Source of the DNA: Candidatus Sulfotelmatobacter sp. | GTDB lineage: Bacteria; Acidobacteriota; Terriglobia; Terriglobales; Acidobacteriaceae | Length of the DNA stretch: 64,000 bases | Assembly (NCBI GenBank): GCA_036500765.1 | Contig: DASYBM010000004.1 | Span: forward strand, 1,054,001 to 1,118,000 | Direction of reading: 5' to 3' | Shown: piece by piece, positions 44,659-53,934 of the stretch | Layout: each line of letters opens with the position of its first letter | Numbering within the stretch: the stretch's first letter is position 1 | Program-made: the position numbers and the translations under genes | The notes under the pieces: generated by a model | Seen by the model: the letters and a program-made list of their open reading frames with translations, nothing else | The model's database searches: none | Told to the model about the DNA's origin: nothing

Positions 44659-46134
44659 TCAAACTAAAACCTTCTCCGCCGCCGGAACGCCCCGCATCTG
44701 CCGCACCTTCTCGTAGACTTTGCCATATTCGCGGGCGGAGGCGTTCCAGGAGAAATCTTTGTTCATGCCGTTGCGCATCAGAGCCTGCCACGAGGTCTGG
44801 TCGCGGAAGGCGGTCAGCGCCTGCTTGATGGTGAGCAGCAGCGATTCGCCGTTATATTCGGTAAACTTGAAACCAGTTCCCTTCCCGGTGCGGGCATCCC
44901 AGGGTTCGATCGTGTCGTCAAGTCCTCCGGTCGCGCGGACGATGGGCACCGTTCCATATTTCAGACTGTAAATCTGGTTCAGGCCGCAAGGTTCATAGCG
45001 TGACGGCATCAGGAACATGTCGGCGCCGGCTTCGATTTTGTGCGCGATCGCGTTGTCGTAGGCTACTTTGACTGCAATTTTGTTGGGGAACTGCTTGTTG
45101 AGACGCCGAAACATCTCTTCGTACGCCTTATCGCCGGCGCCCAGTGCGACGATGATCATCTCTTCGCGCACCAGGCGGTCGGCGATCTGCGAGATGAGAT
45201 CGAAGCCTTTCTGGGCAGCAAAGCGGGAGACGATGCCGATCACCGGCAGTTTTGTGTCGGCGCCGGGCATTCCGAACGCCGCCAGCAAGTCCTGTTTGCA
45301 TTTCGCCTTACCGGATAGATCCTGCGGCGAAAATTTCGCGGCCGCGAACTTGTCGGTCTGCGGACTCCACTCCTCGTAGTCGACTCCGTTCAGAATTCCA
45401 GTCACGGTGGACGCGCGGTCGCGCAGCACGCCTTCCAGTCCAAAGCCGTATTCGGCAGTCTGAATCTCCTGGCTGTATTTGCGGCTCACCGTGGTCACGA
45501 AATCGGAATATGTCAGTGCCCCTTTCAGAAAATTCACCTGGCCGAAAAATTCCATCTTCGCGATGGTAAAGAGATCCCAGGGCAGCATCAGCAAGGGAAG
45601 CGTGTCGGGGGGAAACAATCCCTGGTAACCCATGTTGTGGATGGTGAAGACTGTGCCTGTATCTCGGAAGGCCGGATCTTCGGCATAGATGGTCCGTAGC
45701 AGAACTGGAACCAGTGCCGACTGCCAGTCATGGCAGTGAAAAATATCCGGCACGCCCAGGATTTTCGCTGCCTCGAGTACGGTGCGGGAAAATAATGCAA
45801 AGCGCTCGGCATTGTCGGGATAATCCCCGGCAGGAGTGCCGTATAAGGCCTCGCGATCAAAATACGGCGGATACTCTACGAAATAAAAGCGCACTCCATT
45901 TTGACTGCCTCCGCTCACCACCGAAGCAAAGCGATATTCATCGTCGAAGGGAACGGTGACGCTGCGAACCACCGTCGCGGGATCGGTGAGCTTGGTCTGG
46001 CGATAGCGCGGCAGGTAAACACTGATGTGATGTCCGAGGGAGGCCAGCGCCCGGGGCAATGCGCCTACTACGTCGGCCAGGCCGCCCGTCTTCGAAAATG
46101 GCACCCCTTCTGAAGCGGCGAATACGATATTCAT
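44659..46134 (-). CDS. glgA: Glycogen synthase (ADP-glucose type)
   Basis: 491 residues, full length. The N-terminal KTGGLADVVGALPRALASLG binds the ADP-glucose phosphates; HCHDWQSALVPVLLR, TIHNMGYQGLFP and PSRYEPCGLNQIYSLKYG are conserved GT5 blocks, the last holding the catalytic Glu. It elongates alpha-1,4-glucan from ADP-glucose. No glgC/glgB is adjacent. GGAGG nine bases before ATG 46134. The upstream region holds a 15-16 bp tandem repeat. Confidence 0.94.
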   Translation of the reverse strand: MNIVFAASEGVPFSKTGGLADVVGALPRALASLGHHISVYLPRYRQTKLTDPATVVRSVTVPFDDEYRFASVVSGGSQNGVRFYFVEYPPYFDREALYGTPAGDYPDNAERFALFSRTVLEAAKILGVPDIFHCHDWQSALVPVLLRTIYAEDPAFRDTGTVFTIHNMGYQGLFPPDTLPLLMLPWDLFTIAKMEFFGQVNFLKGALTYSDFVTTVSRKYSQEIQTAEYGFGLEGVLRDRASTVTGILNGVDYEEWSPQTDKFAAAKFSPQDLSGKAKCKQDLLAAFGMPGADTKLPVIGIVSRFAAQKGFDLISQIADRLVREEMIIVALGAGDKAYEEMFRRLNKQFPNKIAVKVAYDNAIAHKIEAGADMFLMPSRYEPCGLNQIYSLKYGTVPIVRATGGLDDTIEPWDARTGKGTGFKFTEYNGESLLLTIKQALTAFRDQTSWQALMRNGMNKDFSWNASAREYGKVYEKVRQMRGVPAAEKVLV

Positions 46135-46170
46135 GAGTACGAACCTCCTACGAACCCCCAGAGACGCGCT

Positions 46171-46261
46171 GCTTTTCCCGGCAGGGCTTTCCCGGCACAG
46201 GCTTTTCCCGAGACAAGCTTTTCCCGAGACAAGCTATGATGAATATGAATTTGTCTCGGGA
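46171..46261. repeat. Tandem 15-16 bp repeat with inverted copy between glgA and rsmA
   Basis: Four units: GCTTTTCCCGGCAGG, GCTTTCCCGGCACAG and two exact GCTTTTCCCGAGACAA (46171-46232). TCCCGAGACAA at the end is then inverted as TTGTCTCGGGA (46251-46261), so the last unit can form an 11-bp stem. It lies between divergent genes, where it could influence either promoter. Confidence 0.7.
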
Positions 46262-46331
46262 CCAGCCGGGTCCGGCGTTAAGATGCCAGGACCGACTTCA
46301 AAGTCTACTTCCCGAGTGAGTGAGGGTCAAC

Positions 46332-47189
46332 GTGCCAAAGGTCGCTTCCACGCGCCGTCCGCAAACCAAGCCTAAATTGGGGCAGCATTTCCTGGCCAGC
46401 GAAGACCTGGCAGCGCGCGTGGTCGAGACCCTAGGCGACGTGTCGCAGAGCACGGTGCTCGAAATCGGCCCCGGACGCGGCATTCTGACGTCACTGTTGG
46501 CGAAGCGGGCGCGGCGACTGATCGCCGTGGAACTCGATCGTGTGCTGGCGGCGCAGCTGAGACTGAAGTTCGGCATGGCGCGCAATGTGGAAGTCATCGA
46601 GGCAGACGTTCTGGCCATCGACTTCGATTCCCTCTTCGGACCGAAGCCTGGACTGAGCCGCCCCGGCGTTGATCTTAAACTCGAACCGGTGAAAGTCGTG
46701 GGCAATCTTCCGTATTACATTACCTCCGACATTCTGCTGCGGTTGTTCGAGTTTTCGAAATACTTTGACAGCATCGTAATCATGGTGCAGCGCGAAGTTG
46801 CCGACCGCATCGCGGCCGAGCCCGGCGGCCGCGATTACGGCATGCTCTCCGCCACGGCGCAGTTGTACGGCCGCGTGGAGAAGCTGTTCACGCTGCCGCC
46901 GGGAGCATTTGTGCCTCCACCGAAGGTTCATTCGACCGTGCTGCGGTTGACCATTGATCCGCAACAGGCAAAACTAGGCGTCGCCGGCGATGGCTTCATC
47001 GATTTTCTGCGCCTGTCGTTTGGGCAGAAACGCAAAACACTCTGGAACAATCTGAAGGCCAAGTATGAAAGCGACGAGTTAAAGCGAGCTCTAGCTGAGG
47101 CGGACGTGAAGGCCACGGCCCGCGCCGAGACTCTGAGCCTGGAAGAAAGCGCGGCAATCTATCGCGCCTTGCGCGGGACGGCTAAATGA
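46332..47189 (+). CDS. rsmA: 16S rRNA (adenine1518/1519-N6) dimethyltransferase
   Basis: 285 residues. Rossmann methyltransferase: LGQHFLASEDLAARVV, then VLEIGPGRGILTSLL (S-adenosylmethionine), IAVELDRVLAAQL, and VVGNLPYYITSDILLRL with the NLPY catalytic motif of N6-adenine dimethylases. The C-terminal helical domain (DFLRLSFGQKRKTLWNNL) contacts the rRNA. It dimethylates two adjacent adenosines of helix 45. GTG 46332 is favoured since GAGGG lies five bases before it; GTG 46320 is in frame. Confidence 0.94.
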   Translation: MPKVASTRRPQTKPKLGQHFLASEDLAARVVETLGDVSQSTVLEIGPGRGILTSLLAKRARRLIAVELDRVLAAQLRLKFGMARNVEVIEADVLAIDFDSLFGPKPGLSRPGVDLKLEPVKVVGNLPYYITSDILLRLFEFSKYFDSIVIMVQREVADRIAAEPGGRDYGMLSATAQLYGRVEKLFTLPPGAFVPPPKVHSTVLRLTIDPQQAKLGVAGDGFIDFLRLSFGQKRKTLWNNLKAKYESDELKRALAEADVKATARAETLSLEESAAIYRALRGTAK

Positions 47190-47228
47190 ATGCGGATTCT
47201 GTTCGGTCGCGGAATTCAAAAGCCTGAA

Positions 47229-47275
47229 GCGCAAAGATCGCGAAGGAACGGCCGCTAAGATCGCAAAGAAGAACT
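47229..47275. repeat. CGCAAAG repeat, half copy D
   Basis: GCGCAAAGATCGCGAAGGAA continues to CGCAAAGAAGAAC and matches one arm of copies A-C (about 45 bases); the second arm is absent. It lies 40 bases after rsmA. Confidence 0.65.
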
Positions 47276-47282
47276 TGGCAGT

Positions 47283-47390
47283 CTGTTGAAGGTTTCGCAA
47301 TCAAGATTTCGCAATCAAGGCTCAGCAACTTGAGGGTTAGCAATTTAAGAGGTTAGGCAATTTCGAGCTTAACAATTTAACGATTTGGTT
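47283..47390. repeat. AT-rich degenerate direct repeats upstream of the Memo-like gene
   Basis: Words TTTCGCAATCAAG occur twice, followed by AGCAACTTGAGGGTT, AGCAATTTAAGAGGTT and AACAATTTAACG, a drifting 15-16 bp repeat. It is much more AT-rich than the surroundings; it may carry promoter elements but none is clear. Confidence 0.5.
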
Positions 47391-47410
47391 CTGAAAGGCG
47401 AGGAGGGGCC

Positions 47411-48250
47411 GTGGCTAGTCCTATCCTGCGTCACCCCGCCGTTGCGGGCCGCTTCTATCCTGACGATCCCGACGACCTGCGCTCCGAAGTGAGGAATTAC
47501 CTCTCGCAATCAAATGGGTCGCTGGCTCCGCTGCGCGCCTTGGGCTGCATCGCGCCCCACGCGGGATACATATATTCCGGGCATGTAGCAGGCGCGGTGT
47601 TCTCGCGCCTGGAAATTCCGCGGCGCTGCATCGTGCTCTGTCCGAACCATACCGGGATGGGCCGCGCGCTCGCCATCATGAGCGAAGGCGCATGGCAAAC
47701 GCCGCTGGGCGAGGTTCCCGTCGATCGTGCGCTCGCCACCACCTTAAAAGAACGATTTCCCGCCCTCGAGGAAGATTCCGCGGCTCACCGCGCCGAGCAC
47801 GCGGCCGAAGTGCAGCTTCCGTTCTTATTGTTGCGACAGCCGCGATTGCAGTTTGTTCCCATCGCTCTGGGCACGCGGCAATTCGAAGTTCTGGAACAGC
47901 TGGGCATGGCGTTAGCGGATGTAATTACGGCGCAGCGCGATTCGACGCCCAACGATTCCATCCTGATCGTCGCTTCGAGTGACATGAATCATTATGAGTC
48001 CGACGTCGTCACGCGGATCAAGGATCAGCGCGCGATCGAACGGATTCTTACGCTTGATCCGCGTGGCCTGTTCGAGGTGGTCACGCAGCAGAACATCAGT
48101 ATGTGCGGCTTAGGCCCCGCCATAGCGATGTTGACCGCAGGCCGCCATTTGGGAGCGAAGTCGGCGGAACTGGTGAAGTATGCCACCTCGGGCGACATCT
48201 CTGGCGACCGAGAGACGGTGGTAGGCTATGCGGGAATCGTAGTGCGATAA
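47411..48250 (+). CDS. AmmeMemoRadiSam system protein B (Memo family)
   Basis: 279 residues. The family blocks are evident: RHPAVAGRFYPDDPDDLR, IAPHAGYIYSGHVAGAVF, LCPNHTGMG, SSDMNHYESD and TSGDISGDRETVVGYAG, with the His residues that form the metal-binding dioxygenase-like site. In many genomes it sits with AmmeMemoRadiSam proteins A and a radical-SAM partner; neither is nearby here. Function unproven, possibly protein or RNA modification. GTG 47411 follows GAGGAGGGGCC. Confidence 0.9.
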   Translation: MASPILRHPAVAGRFYPDDPDDLRSEVRNYLSQSNGSLAPLRALGCIAPHAGYIYSGHVAGAVFSRLEIPRRCIVLCPNHTGMGRALAIMSEGAWQTPLGEVPVDRALATTLKERFPALEEDSAAHRAEHAAEVQLPFLLLRQPRLQFVPIALGTRQFEVLEQLGMALADVITAQRDSTPNDSILIVASSDMNHYESDVVTRIKDQRAIERILTLDPRGLFEVVTQQNISMCGLGPAIAMLTAGRHLGAKSAELVKYATSGDISGDRETVVGYAGIVVR

Positions 48251-48500
48251 CGCCGCCGCCAGTCGGCAGATCTTTGGGGGCGATGGCCACCTCGGCCGTC
48301 CCGCCAAAGCGAAGCGAGGCGGAAACAATCCGCACTGGTCAAACCAATCTCAGTACGTCGGTAACTTTGTCCTGCTCGCCAGCCCGACTACCCTAGCAGA
48401 GACCTTTTCGGATGGGATCTATCGATGAGTCGATATCAGTCATGGGGTGGGGGGCTCCTCGGCGTGCGCGCGCTATCTTAGCCTTGGCACACCGACCGTG
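48251..48500. other. Intergenic stretch with no recognisable feature
   Basis: About 250 bases between two rightward genes. The inverted words GGCCACCTCGGCCGTCCCG and GAAGCGAGGCGG form no regular hairpin with a T-run. GATGAGTCGATATCAGTCATGG near 48424 has no clear promoter. I see nothing coding. Confidence 0.4.
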
Positions 48501-49349
48501 ATGAAAACTTTGTGTCTAGTGCGAGCGGTGGTTGCAGCCTTGGCAAGCACGCTTTGCTTGAGCGGAAGCTCGATTGCGCAGGATGCCGAGAGCACGAACT
48601 CCCTGGGTGATGTGGCTCGCCAAACTCGCGCTCAGCTAGCGGAAAGGAACAGCAAGGCCCGTCCGACGACCTCCGTCGATCATCCGTCCGCCGGGCCCGC
48701 CAATACCGCAGCGACGCGCGCACAGGATAGCGCGCCTACCGACGCGAATTCGCAACCTTCGTCTCTCGCCAACTTAGCACGGGAGACCCGGCAGGCCACG
48801 CTTCCAAGCGCTCATACCACGCTCCAGGTTGCGCAAGGAAATACGACGACGCCCGCGGGCTTCCAGTCTTTCGTAATGCCCTATTGCCAGAATCCTCAGC
48901 ACTGTGCCGAGGCCTTGATTGTCATCCCCGAACATGCTGAGGTTGTATCACGCGTCAACGGACAGCACATTTTCAAGGCAGCCATTGACGATGAACCGGT
49001 CATGCTCTACGCCGGACCGGCAGATGTGAACGCTCCTTACCGCAGCCTGACCGACCCCGACTACATTCGCATGCGCGATCTGGGCAGCGGGAACGCTTCA
49101 GCGCGCGAGAAGCCGGACAGTGTCAGCAAACAAGATATGACCATTGAAGGAAGAACCGCTGTGATGACGCGCTTTCGCTTCCAGCGAGACCAGAAGTGGT
49201 GGATCGGAGAAAGAGTTCTGATCGAGGGTCGGGTTCTTTCCGGCGACAAGATTGCTCGATTCCTGCTGGGCTGCGCCGCGCCGCAAGAACACTTCGCCGA
49301 CGCCGAAATGCTGTGTACGACTCTGGTAAATTCGCTGCGATTACCCTGA
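48501..49349 (+). CDS. Secreted protein with repeated SLGDxARxxR motif
   Basis: 282 residues. It has a signal peptide (MKTLCLVRAVVAALASTLCL, to about 26). The motifs SLGDVARQTRAQLAE (about 33) and SSLANLARETRQATL (about 88) are related to SLGDYARQVRKD of the protein at 10054. The C-terminal domain, MPYCQNPQHCAEALIVIPEH...KIARFLLGCAAPQEHFADA, has four Cys that may form disulfides, with a beta-rich arrangement. Unknown function, probably periplasmic or surface. The start is the signal-peptide Met; upstream in-frame codons have no signal. Confidence 0.75.
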   Translation: MKTLCLVRAVVAALASTLCLSGSSIAQDAESTNSLGDVARQTRAQLAERNSKARPTTSVDHPSAGPANTAATRAQDSAPTDANSQPSSLANLARETRQATLPSAHTTLQVAQGNTTTPAGFQSFVMPYCQNPQHCAEALIVIPEHAEVVSRVNGQHIFKAAIDDEPVMLYAGPADVNAPYRSLTDPDYIRMRDLGSGNASAREKPDSVSKQDMTIEGRTAVMTRFRFQRDQKWWIGERVLIEGRVLSGDKIARFLLGCAAPQEHFADAEMLCTTLVNSLRLP

Positions 49350-49455
49350 ATACTTCGCAGAACAAAGTTCGCGCAGGAACTGGCACTCTTATGCCGCGAT
49401 TTTGCCGATAGAGATCCTTCGACTGCGCTCAGGTGAAATTTACGGAATAGAGTTT

Positions 49456-50766
49456 CTAATGGTGCCCGCCGCCGGAATGTCCCGACGATGTGCTGTGGCC
49501 CATTGATGATGGTGCTGACGAAGTTGACAGCGAACTACGCGCACTGGAGCCAGGCACCGACCAAGCCGAACCCATACTGACTGGCGGTCCCATCCGCACT
49601 TCCGCGAATCCATTTTTCGCGACCGCATGGTTCAGGTGGCCGAGTCCGGAGACCGAACCCCGGGGAATCCCCAAGCCTCCCGAGCCCGCATTCACGACGA
49701 CACGCGTCGCCAAGGTTGAGGCCGGCGCTTCTCTTCCTACGACCAACGTCTTTACCGTTCCTCCGACCGGCGCTACGAGTGGATGGAAATTGGCCGGCAA
49801 AGCGCCAGTGTAACGCGGCGCCGCCGTCCAGGTGTTATATCCGCCAGGCTGCCACATCCATCCCATCGCTGGAACGAACATCCAGTTTCCGTAGTGGTAC
49901 GGCATCCATCCCCAGGGATAGGCCGACGCAAACATATAACCGTAGCCGGGATACCACGACCAGGCCCCGTTCATGAAAGGATTCCAGCCAACGCCGGTAA
50001 AGAACGGCTGCCACATCATCCCGTAACCGGCGACGTTGCTGTATGCGCCGTAGTAATTCATGTCGCTGAGGCCATAGCCGTAAGGCGATTGCACATTGTT
50101 CTTCGCGTATTGATCGTGGTACGAGGTGGCGTCTTTATCCCAGGAATCGAGCGGTTCCTCTTCAATGTTGTTGGCAAGCGTAAATTTATCGTCGCTGGCC
50201 GGGTCAAAGTTAGCGGTTTTTTTCCTCTCTACCGTGACCTTGCCAGCAGGTCCTTCCACCCCCACATCGCCTTTAAACACTGCCAGATTCACAGCTACCG
50301 TAGAACTGTCGATGCGGAAGTGCGCGGCATGAGCGAGCGTGACTTTCTCGCGGGAGAAATTTAGAGTTATCTCGTCCTTACCAAGCCAGTTGACGTAGGC
50401 CATACCCTCGACAAGATTGACCACCGAGATGCGCTGGCCAGCGTCACTCAAGCCGAGCGTGCTGAACTCCACCGTAGTGTTGGGAGTCAGGCGCAGCGTG
50501 CTGCCGTCTTCAAATTCGATTTCTGCGCGTCCGCGATCGTGCGTGACGACTTGCGCTCCCTGCGTAATGGGCAGGTTGAGGAAGGCGCTCTCAAATCCCA
50601 TCCCCGTGTTCTTGTCGATCTGAACCGAACCCTGCACGTCGCTGAGACGAACAATACGAGCCTGCGAATCCGCCAAAGCAGGTAGCGCGAAAAGCGCGCA
50701 GGCCGCGGCGGCGAACGCCATAGAGCTGAATCTGGAATTGAAGCCGGAAAGAGAGAGCTTGGACAT
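49456..50766 (-). CDS. FecR-domain protein with Tyr/Trp/Gly-rich tail
   Basis: 436 residues. Signal peptide (about 1-32); FecR-type domain (IVRLSDVQGSVQIDK...LPITQGAQVVTHDRGRAEIEFEDGSTLRL), a sugar/iron-responsive beta domain that commonly senses periplasmic ligands. Then an aromatic-rich middle (WNPFMNGAWSWYPGYGYMFA; WMPYHYGNWMFVPAMGWMWQ; DUF6600-like pattern) and a Ser/Gly/His low-complexity end. In Acidobacteriota such proteins lack an adjacent sigma factor; none is seen here. Probably a cell-surface or exopolysaccharide-related protein. ATG 50766 follows GGGAGGTTGC. Confidence 0.85.
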   Translation of the reverse strand: MSKLSLSGFNSRFSSMAFAAAACALFALPALADSQARIVRLSDVQGSVQIDKNTGMGFESAFLNLPITQGAQVVTHDRGRAEIEFEDGSTLRLTPNTTVEFSTLGLSDAGQRISVVNLVEGMAYVNWLGKDEITLNFSREKVTLAHAAHFRIDSSTVAVNLAVFKGDVGVEGPAGKVTVERKKTANFDPASDDKFTLANNIEEEPLDSWDKDATSYHDQYAKNNVQSPYGYGLSDMNYYGAYSNVAGYGMMWQPFFTGVGWNPFMNGAWSWYPGYGYMFASAYPWGWMPYHYGNWMFVPAMGWMWQPGGYNTWTAAPRYTGALPANFHPLVAPVGGTVKTLVVGREAPASTLATRVVVNAGSGGLGIPRGSVSGLGHLNHAVAKNGFAEVRMGPPVSMGSAWSVPGSSARSSLSTSSAPSSMGHSTSSGHSGGGHH

Positions 50767-50907
50767 AGCAACCTCCCGAGATCTGGTCAGGCCTGAATCC
50801 TGTTAGGCCTATTAGAACACGGTTTCGCGGAGCGAGTTGTAAAAGTTGGGTCACTTTAAATCTGGGCGCTTATGCTCCAAATTGCTATGGCTGACTCTGA
50901 AACCGCG

Positions 50908-52521
50908 TCAGCTTAGATTCATCGACAACCGGGTCACCGATGCCGGAGCGAACACATAGCGGAACGCCGCTCCCGATCCCTGCACTTTCTGCGATGTCAC
51001 GCCAATAGTATCTGGATGATCGAACGTGTTGTGGGCGTGAATATCGGAGTTGGCCAGGACCGTAGCCTCCACCGACGCAGCCGATCCGCCACGCACGGCA
51101 ATCTCCGTCTCGCGGGGCTCGGTCGCGTGCGGATTCACCACCGTCAAGGTTAGAGTCTTATCTTTGATCGACGCCGAGCCTTTGAGTCCCCAGAAATTGG
51201 CGGGGTGGTTATCGCGCCGGTAGCTGACTTGTGGCGCGCTGAATTCAGCGCGGACGGCGGTTGCTCCCTGATGCGACTGATACATGTCGAACACGAAAAA
51301 GTTCGGGGTCACGATGAACTTATCTTCGTGTGACAGAAACAGAGAGTTGAGGCAATTGATGAGCTGCGCGCAGGCGCCAATACCCATTTTTTCGGCATGC
51401 CGATTGAAGATGTCGAGTGTTTGAGCGGTCAGCAGCGCGTCACGCATAGTGATTTGCTGTCCCAGGGCGTCAGAGGAATCGACTTCGCTCCCGGGCTTGT
51501 ACCACGCGCCATACTCATCAACCACCAGCTTGATATGGTGCTGGGGATCGTACTGGCCGATTACGTCCCAGTTCGAAACCATAATGTCTTCGATCTTGCC
51601 GCCTTCGCGGAATACCTCATACCAGTCCTGCAAATCGAACTGGAGCGCGTCGCCTTTCGCCGCATCCCAGTTATCTGTCTTCCCGCGGGATAAGTTCCAG
51701 GTGTAGTGGTGAATCGACCATCCATAAATGCTCTTGGGATTTACTCCTTCTTTCCCGCCGAACGTGGCCCGGCAGAATTGCTCGGTCCAGTCCAGATCAT
51801 TGCTGTTCGGACCAACTGCGACCAAGTTCAGCGCCCCTTGGTAGCCCGGCGTCCAGGCGGTAAACTTGCGGAATTCCTCGCTGTACTCGGCCGGTTTCAG
51901 GTTGCCCCCACACCCCCAGGCCTCGTTCCCAATGCCCCAGTACTTCACATTGTAGGGATCGCGCGAGCCATCGTCGGCACGCATTCGACCGAGCGAACTC
52001 TTGTCGGCAGGGGCGTTGCAGTACTCGATCCAGCGATCAAAGGCCAGCGGAGATAAGCTGCGAACGTTGGCCGCAAAATAAGGCTCGGCGCCAATGGCGC
52101 GGCAGAAACGCATGAACTCAGGGGTGCCAAATGTGTTGGGTTCGCCTCGCCAGAACGCTCCGCGCTCCGGTCGCTTTGCGGGCTGTCCAATTCCGTCGGT
52201 CCAGTCGTAGCTGTCGGCAAAGCAGCCCCCTGGCCAACGAACCATGGGCGCTTTAATCTGCCGCATCTTTTCGATAACGGATTTGCGCAGCCCGCCGGTA
52301 TTTGGAATGGAAGAATTCTCGCCGACCCAGATGCCATCGTAGACGACGGCTCCGAGCATCTCGGTGAAGTGTCCGTAGACTGCGGGAGAGATGGTTCCGA
52401 TCGGCTCGCCCAGAAGCAGCTCAATGCGAGAGTCGGCCGCCGCGGCGAGAACGCCTTTGCGAGCGAACGCCAGCGACGCTCCCACCGCAATCGCACCCTT
52501 CAACAACGTTCGCCTCTCCAC
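50908..52521 (-). CDS. GH51 alpha-L-arabinofuranosidase, secreted by the Tat route
   Basis: 537 residues. The N-terminus MERRTLLKGAIAVGASLAFA is Tat-like (RR-T-L-L-K). The catalytic TIM barrel has WPGGCFADSYDWTDGIG, acid/base Glu in WGIGNEAWGCGG (E200) and nucleophile Glu in VVDEYGAWY (E336). These mark family GH51 (clan GH-A), removing terminal arabinose from arabinoxylan or arabinan. The C-terminal beta domain is seen as LTLTVVNPHATEPRETEIAV. Plant-polymer use fits a soil lifestyle. The gap to 52608 contains GCCGAGAGCC-type repeats. Confidence 0.92.
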   Translation of the reverse strand: MERRTLLKGAIAVGASLAFARKGVLAAAADSRIELLLGEPIGTISPAVYGHFTEMLGAVVYDGIWVGENSSIPNTGGLRKSVIEKMRQIKAPMVRWPGGCFADSYDWTDGIGQPAKRPERGAFWRGEPNTFGTPEFMRFCRAIGAEPYFAANVRSLSPLAFDRWIEYCNAPADKSSLGRMRADDGSRDPYNVKYWGIGNEAWGCGGNLKPAEYSEEFRKFTAWTPGYQGALNLVAVGPNSNDLDWTEQFCRATFGGKEGVNPKSIYGWSIHHYTWNLSRGKTDNWDAAKGDALQFDLQDWYEVFREGGKIEDIMVSNWDVIGQYDPQHHIKLVVDEYGAWYKPGSEVDSSDALGQQITMRDALLTAQTLDIFNRHAEKMGIGACAQLINCLNSLFLSHEDKFIVTPNFFVFDMYQSHQGATAVRAEFSAPQVSYRRDNHPANFWGLKGSASIKDKTLTLTVVNPHATEPRETEIAVRGGSAASVEATVLANSDIHAHNTFDHPDTIGVTSQKVQGSGAAFRYVFAPASVTRLSMNLS

Positions 52522-52607
52522 AATTTTCTCCTTGCCTTCTGCGGTTTCCGGCTCCCGGCATTCGGGCCTCGATTTCCGGAAGCCGAGAGCCCGAAGCTGA
52601 GAGCCGG

Positions 52608-53381
52608 TTAGTGTGCTGGCGTGGCGTTGCCTATCTTCATAATCCGCTCCGCCCGCGCTCGAACCACATTCATGACCGAGCTGTCGTTATAAATCTCTTG
52701 AAGCACCGGCTTCACCACCTGGATCTCACTCGCCTCTCCTCGCCGAGCCTCATCTTCCAGGCGCTTTAACTCCTCGTCGAGGGCAAGCTTCTGGTAGCGG
52801 TGTTCGTGGGAAAGTCGGCGGCCAAATTCGAGCGTGGCGGCGACGCTTTGAAACAGAGCCGTCAACTGCTGCACCGCAGGCACCAAGGAATAGTTGTAAC
52901 CCGCGGAACTCTCGCGTTGCCCGTCTTTGTAGATCAGCTTCTTGGCTCCCGTGAAAGCCAGCTTGCGATTGCCGGAGTCGACCTTCCCGGAAAAATAATG
53001 AGCTTGTGCCGCCAGATCGAAGATGCGCACGCGAGTGGCGTCCGAGAATCTGAATTCCGCCTGATAGGTCTCACGATCCTCGGACTCCGTCGAGATCCTC
53101 GCAGAGCACTCATAGCGACCGGTCCCGTCGGAAGTGACCACAATGGAGTAGTGATCGGGATCGGAGTTCGGGAAATCCAGCGAGAAAGTGACGGTAGCCG
53201 ACTCGGCGCCAAAAGCCGGCAAGAGCAGCAATATCCATCCGGCGAATATGCCTTGAATGAGAAGAATGAGCGGCACCCGGCGTAATCGCTCCCCCCCTGC
53301 GTCACGATACGAACTTGGCTCCCGGATTCCGATCGTCGCTCCCATCATCCACAGCAGATCCATGCTCTGCCATGGACCCAT
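52608..53381 (-). CDS. Membrane-anchored or secreted protein of unknown function
   Basis: About 257 residues from ATG 53381; the real start is uncertain. The hydrophobic stretch VPLILLIQGIFAGWILLLLP followed by AFGAES looks like a signal peptide whose n-region (GERLRR) would need a start well upstream; a GTG at 53273 gives a compact signal. The mature part is beta-rich (ATVTFSLDFPNSDPDHYSIV...RISTESEDRETYQAEFRFSD) and then a helical charged tail (EELKRLEDEARRGEASEIQV). No domain recognised. It follows ruvC by about 50 bases in the same direction, a probable operon. Confidence 0.65.
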   Translation of the reverse strand: MGPWQSMDLLWMMGATIGIREPSSYRDAGGERLRRVPLILLIQGIFAGWILLLLPAFGAESATVTFSLDFPNSDPDHYSIVVTSDGTGRYECSARISTESEDRETYQAEFRFSDATRVRIFDLAAQAHYFSGKVDSGNRKLAFTGAKKLIYKDGQRESSAGYNYSLVPAVQQLTALFQSVAATLEFGRRLSHEHRYQKLALDEELKRLEDEARRGEASEIQVVKPVLQEIYNDSSVMNVVRARAERIMKIGNATPAH

Positions 53382-53430
53382 CACAGAACGCAAAAAGAAA
53401 TTATGCCAGAAGCGAGAACCGATGAAACTC

Positions 53431-53934
53431 CTACCGCGCCCTCACCCGCTGCCGGTTAAGCGTTCCCGCCGTATGCAAATGGCAGATGGCGATGGCCAGT
53501 GCGTCGGAAGCGTCCATAGGCTCCGGCGCGACGGAGAGTTCCAGCAACCGCATGACCATGTGCTGAACCTGCTGCTTCTCGGCGCGTCCATAGCCGACGA
53601 CCGACGACTTGATCGTCAGCGGCGAATACTCAGCCACTTCCAGCCGCGCAACTGCGGCGGCCAGCATTGCAACTCCGCGCACCTGCCCCAATTTCAGCGC
53701 CGACTTTACGTTGAGCGCGTAAAAGACATCTTCGATTGCAACCTCGTCCGGTTGATGCTCAACAATAATTTCGCCGAGTTGTGTAAAGATGCGCGACAAA
53801 CGCCGCGGCAGCGCTTCGCGCGGAGACAGCTTGATTGCGCCGCAGGTCAAGCAGCATAGCCTTCCTGCCGAATGCATTTCCACGACGCCGTAGCCGGTGT
53901 ATTCCCCACCGCAATCAATTCCCAGGACACGCAT
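53431..53934 (-). CDS. ruvC: Holliday junction resolvase
   Basis: 167 residues, the usual RuvC length. The RNase H-like fold has the catalytic acids: D7 in VLGIDCGGEYTGYG, E in VAIEDVFYALNVKSALKLGQ, and DASDALAIAICH near the C-terminus. The common GIDPG is GIDCG here. It cleaves four-way junctions with RuvAB; ruvAB are not adjacent. ATG 53934 is where homology starts, although the frame runs upstream to 54078. It is transcribed leftward with the gene at 52608. Confidence 0.93.
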   Translation of the reverse strand: MRVLGIDCGGEYTGYGVVEMHSAGRLCCLTCGAIKLSPREALPRRLSRIFTQLGEIIVEHQPDEVAIEDVFYALNVKSALKLGQVRGVAMLAAAVARLEVAEYSPLTIKSSVVGYGRAEKQQVQHMVMRLLELSVAPEPMDASDALAIAICHLHTAGTLNRQRVRAR

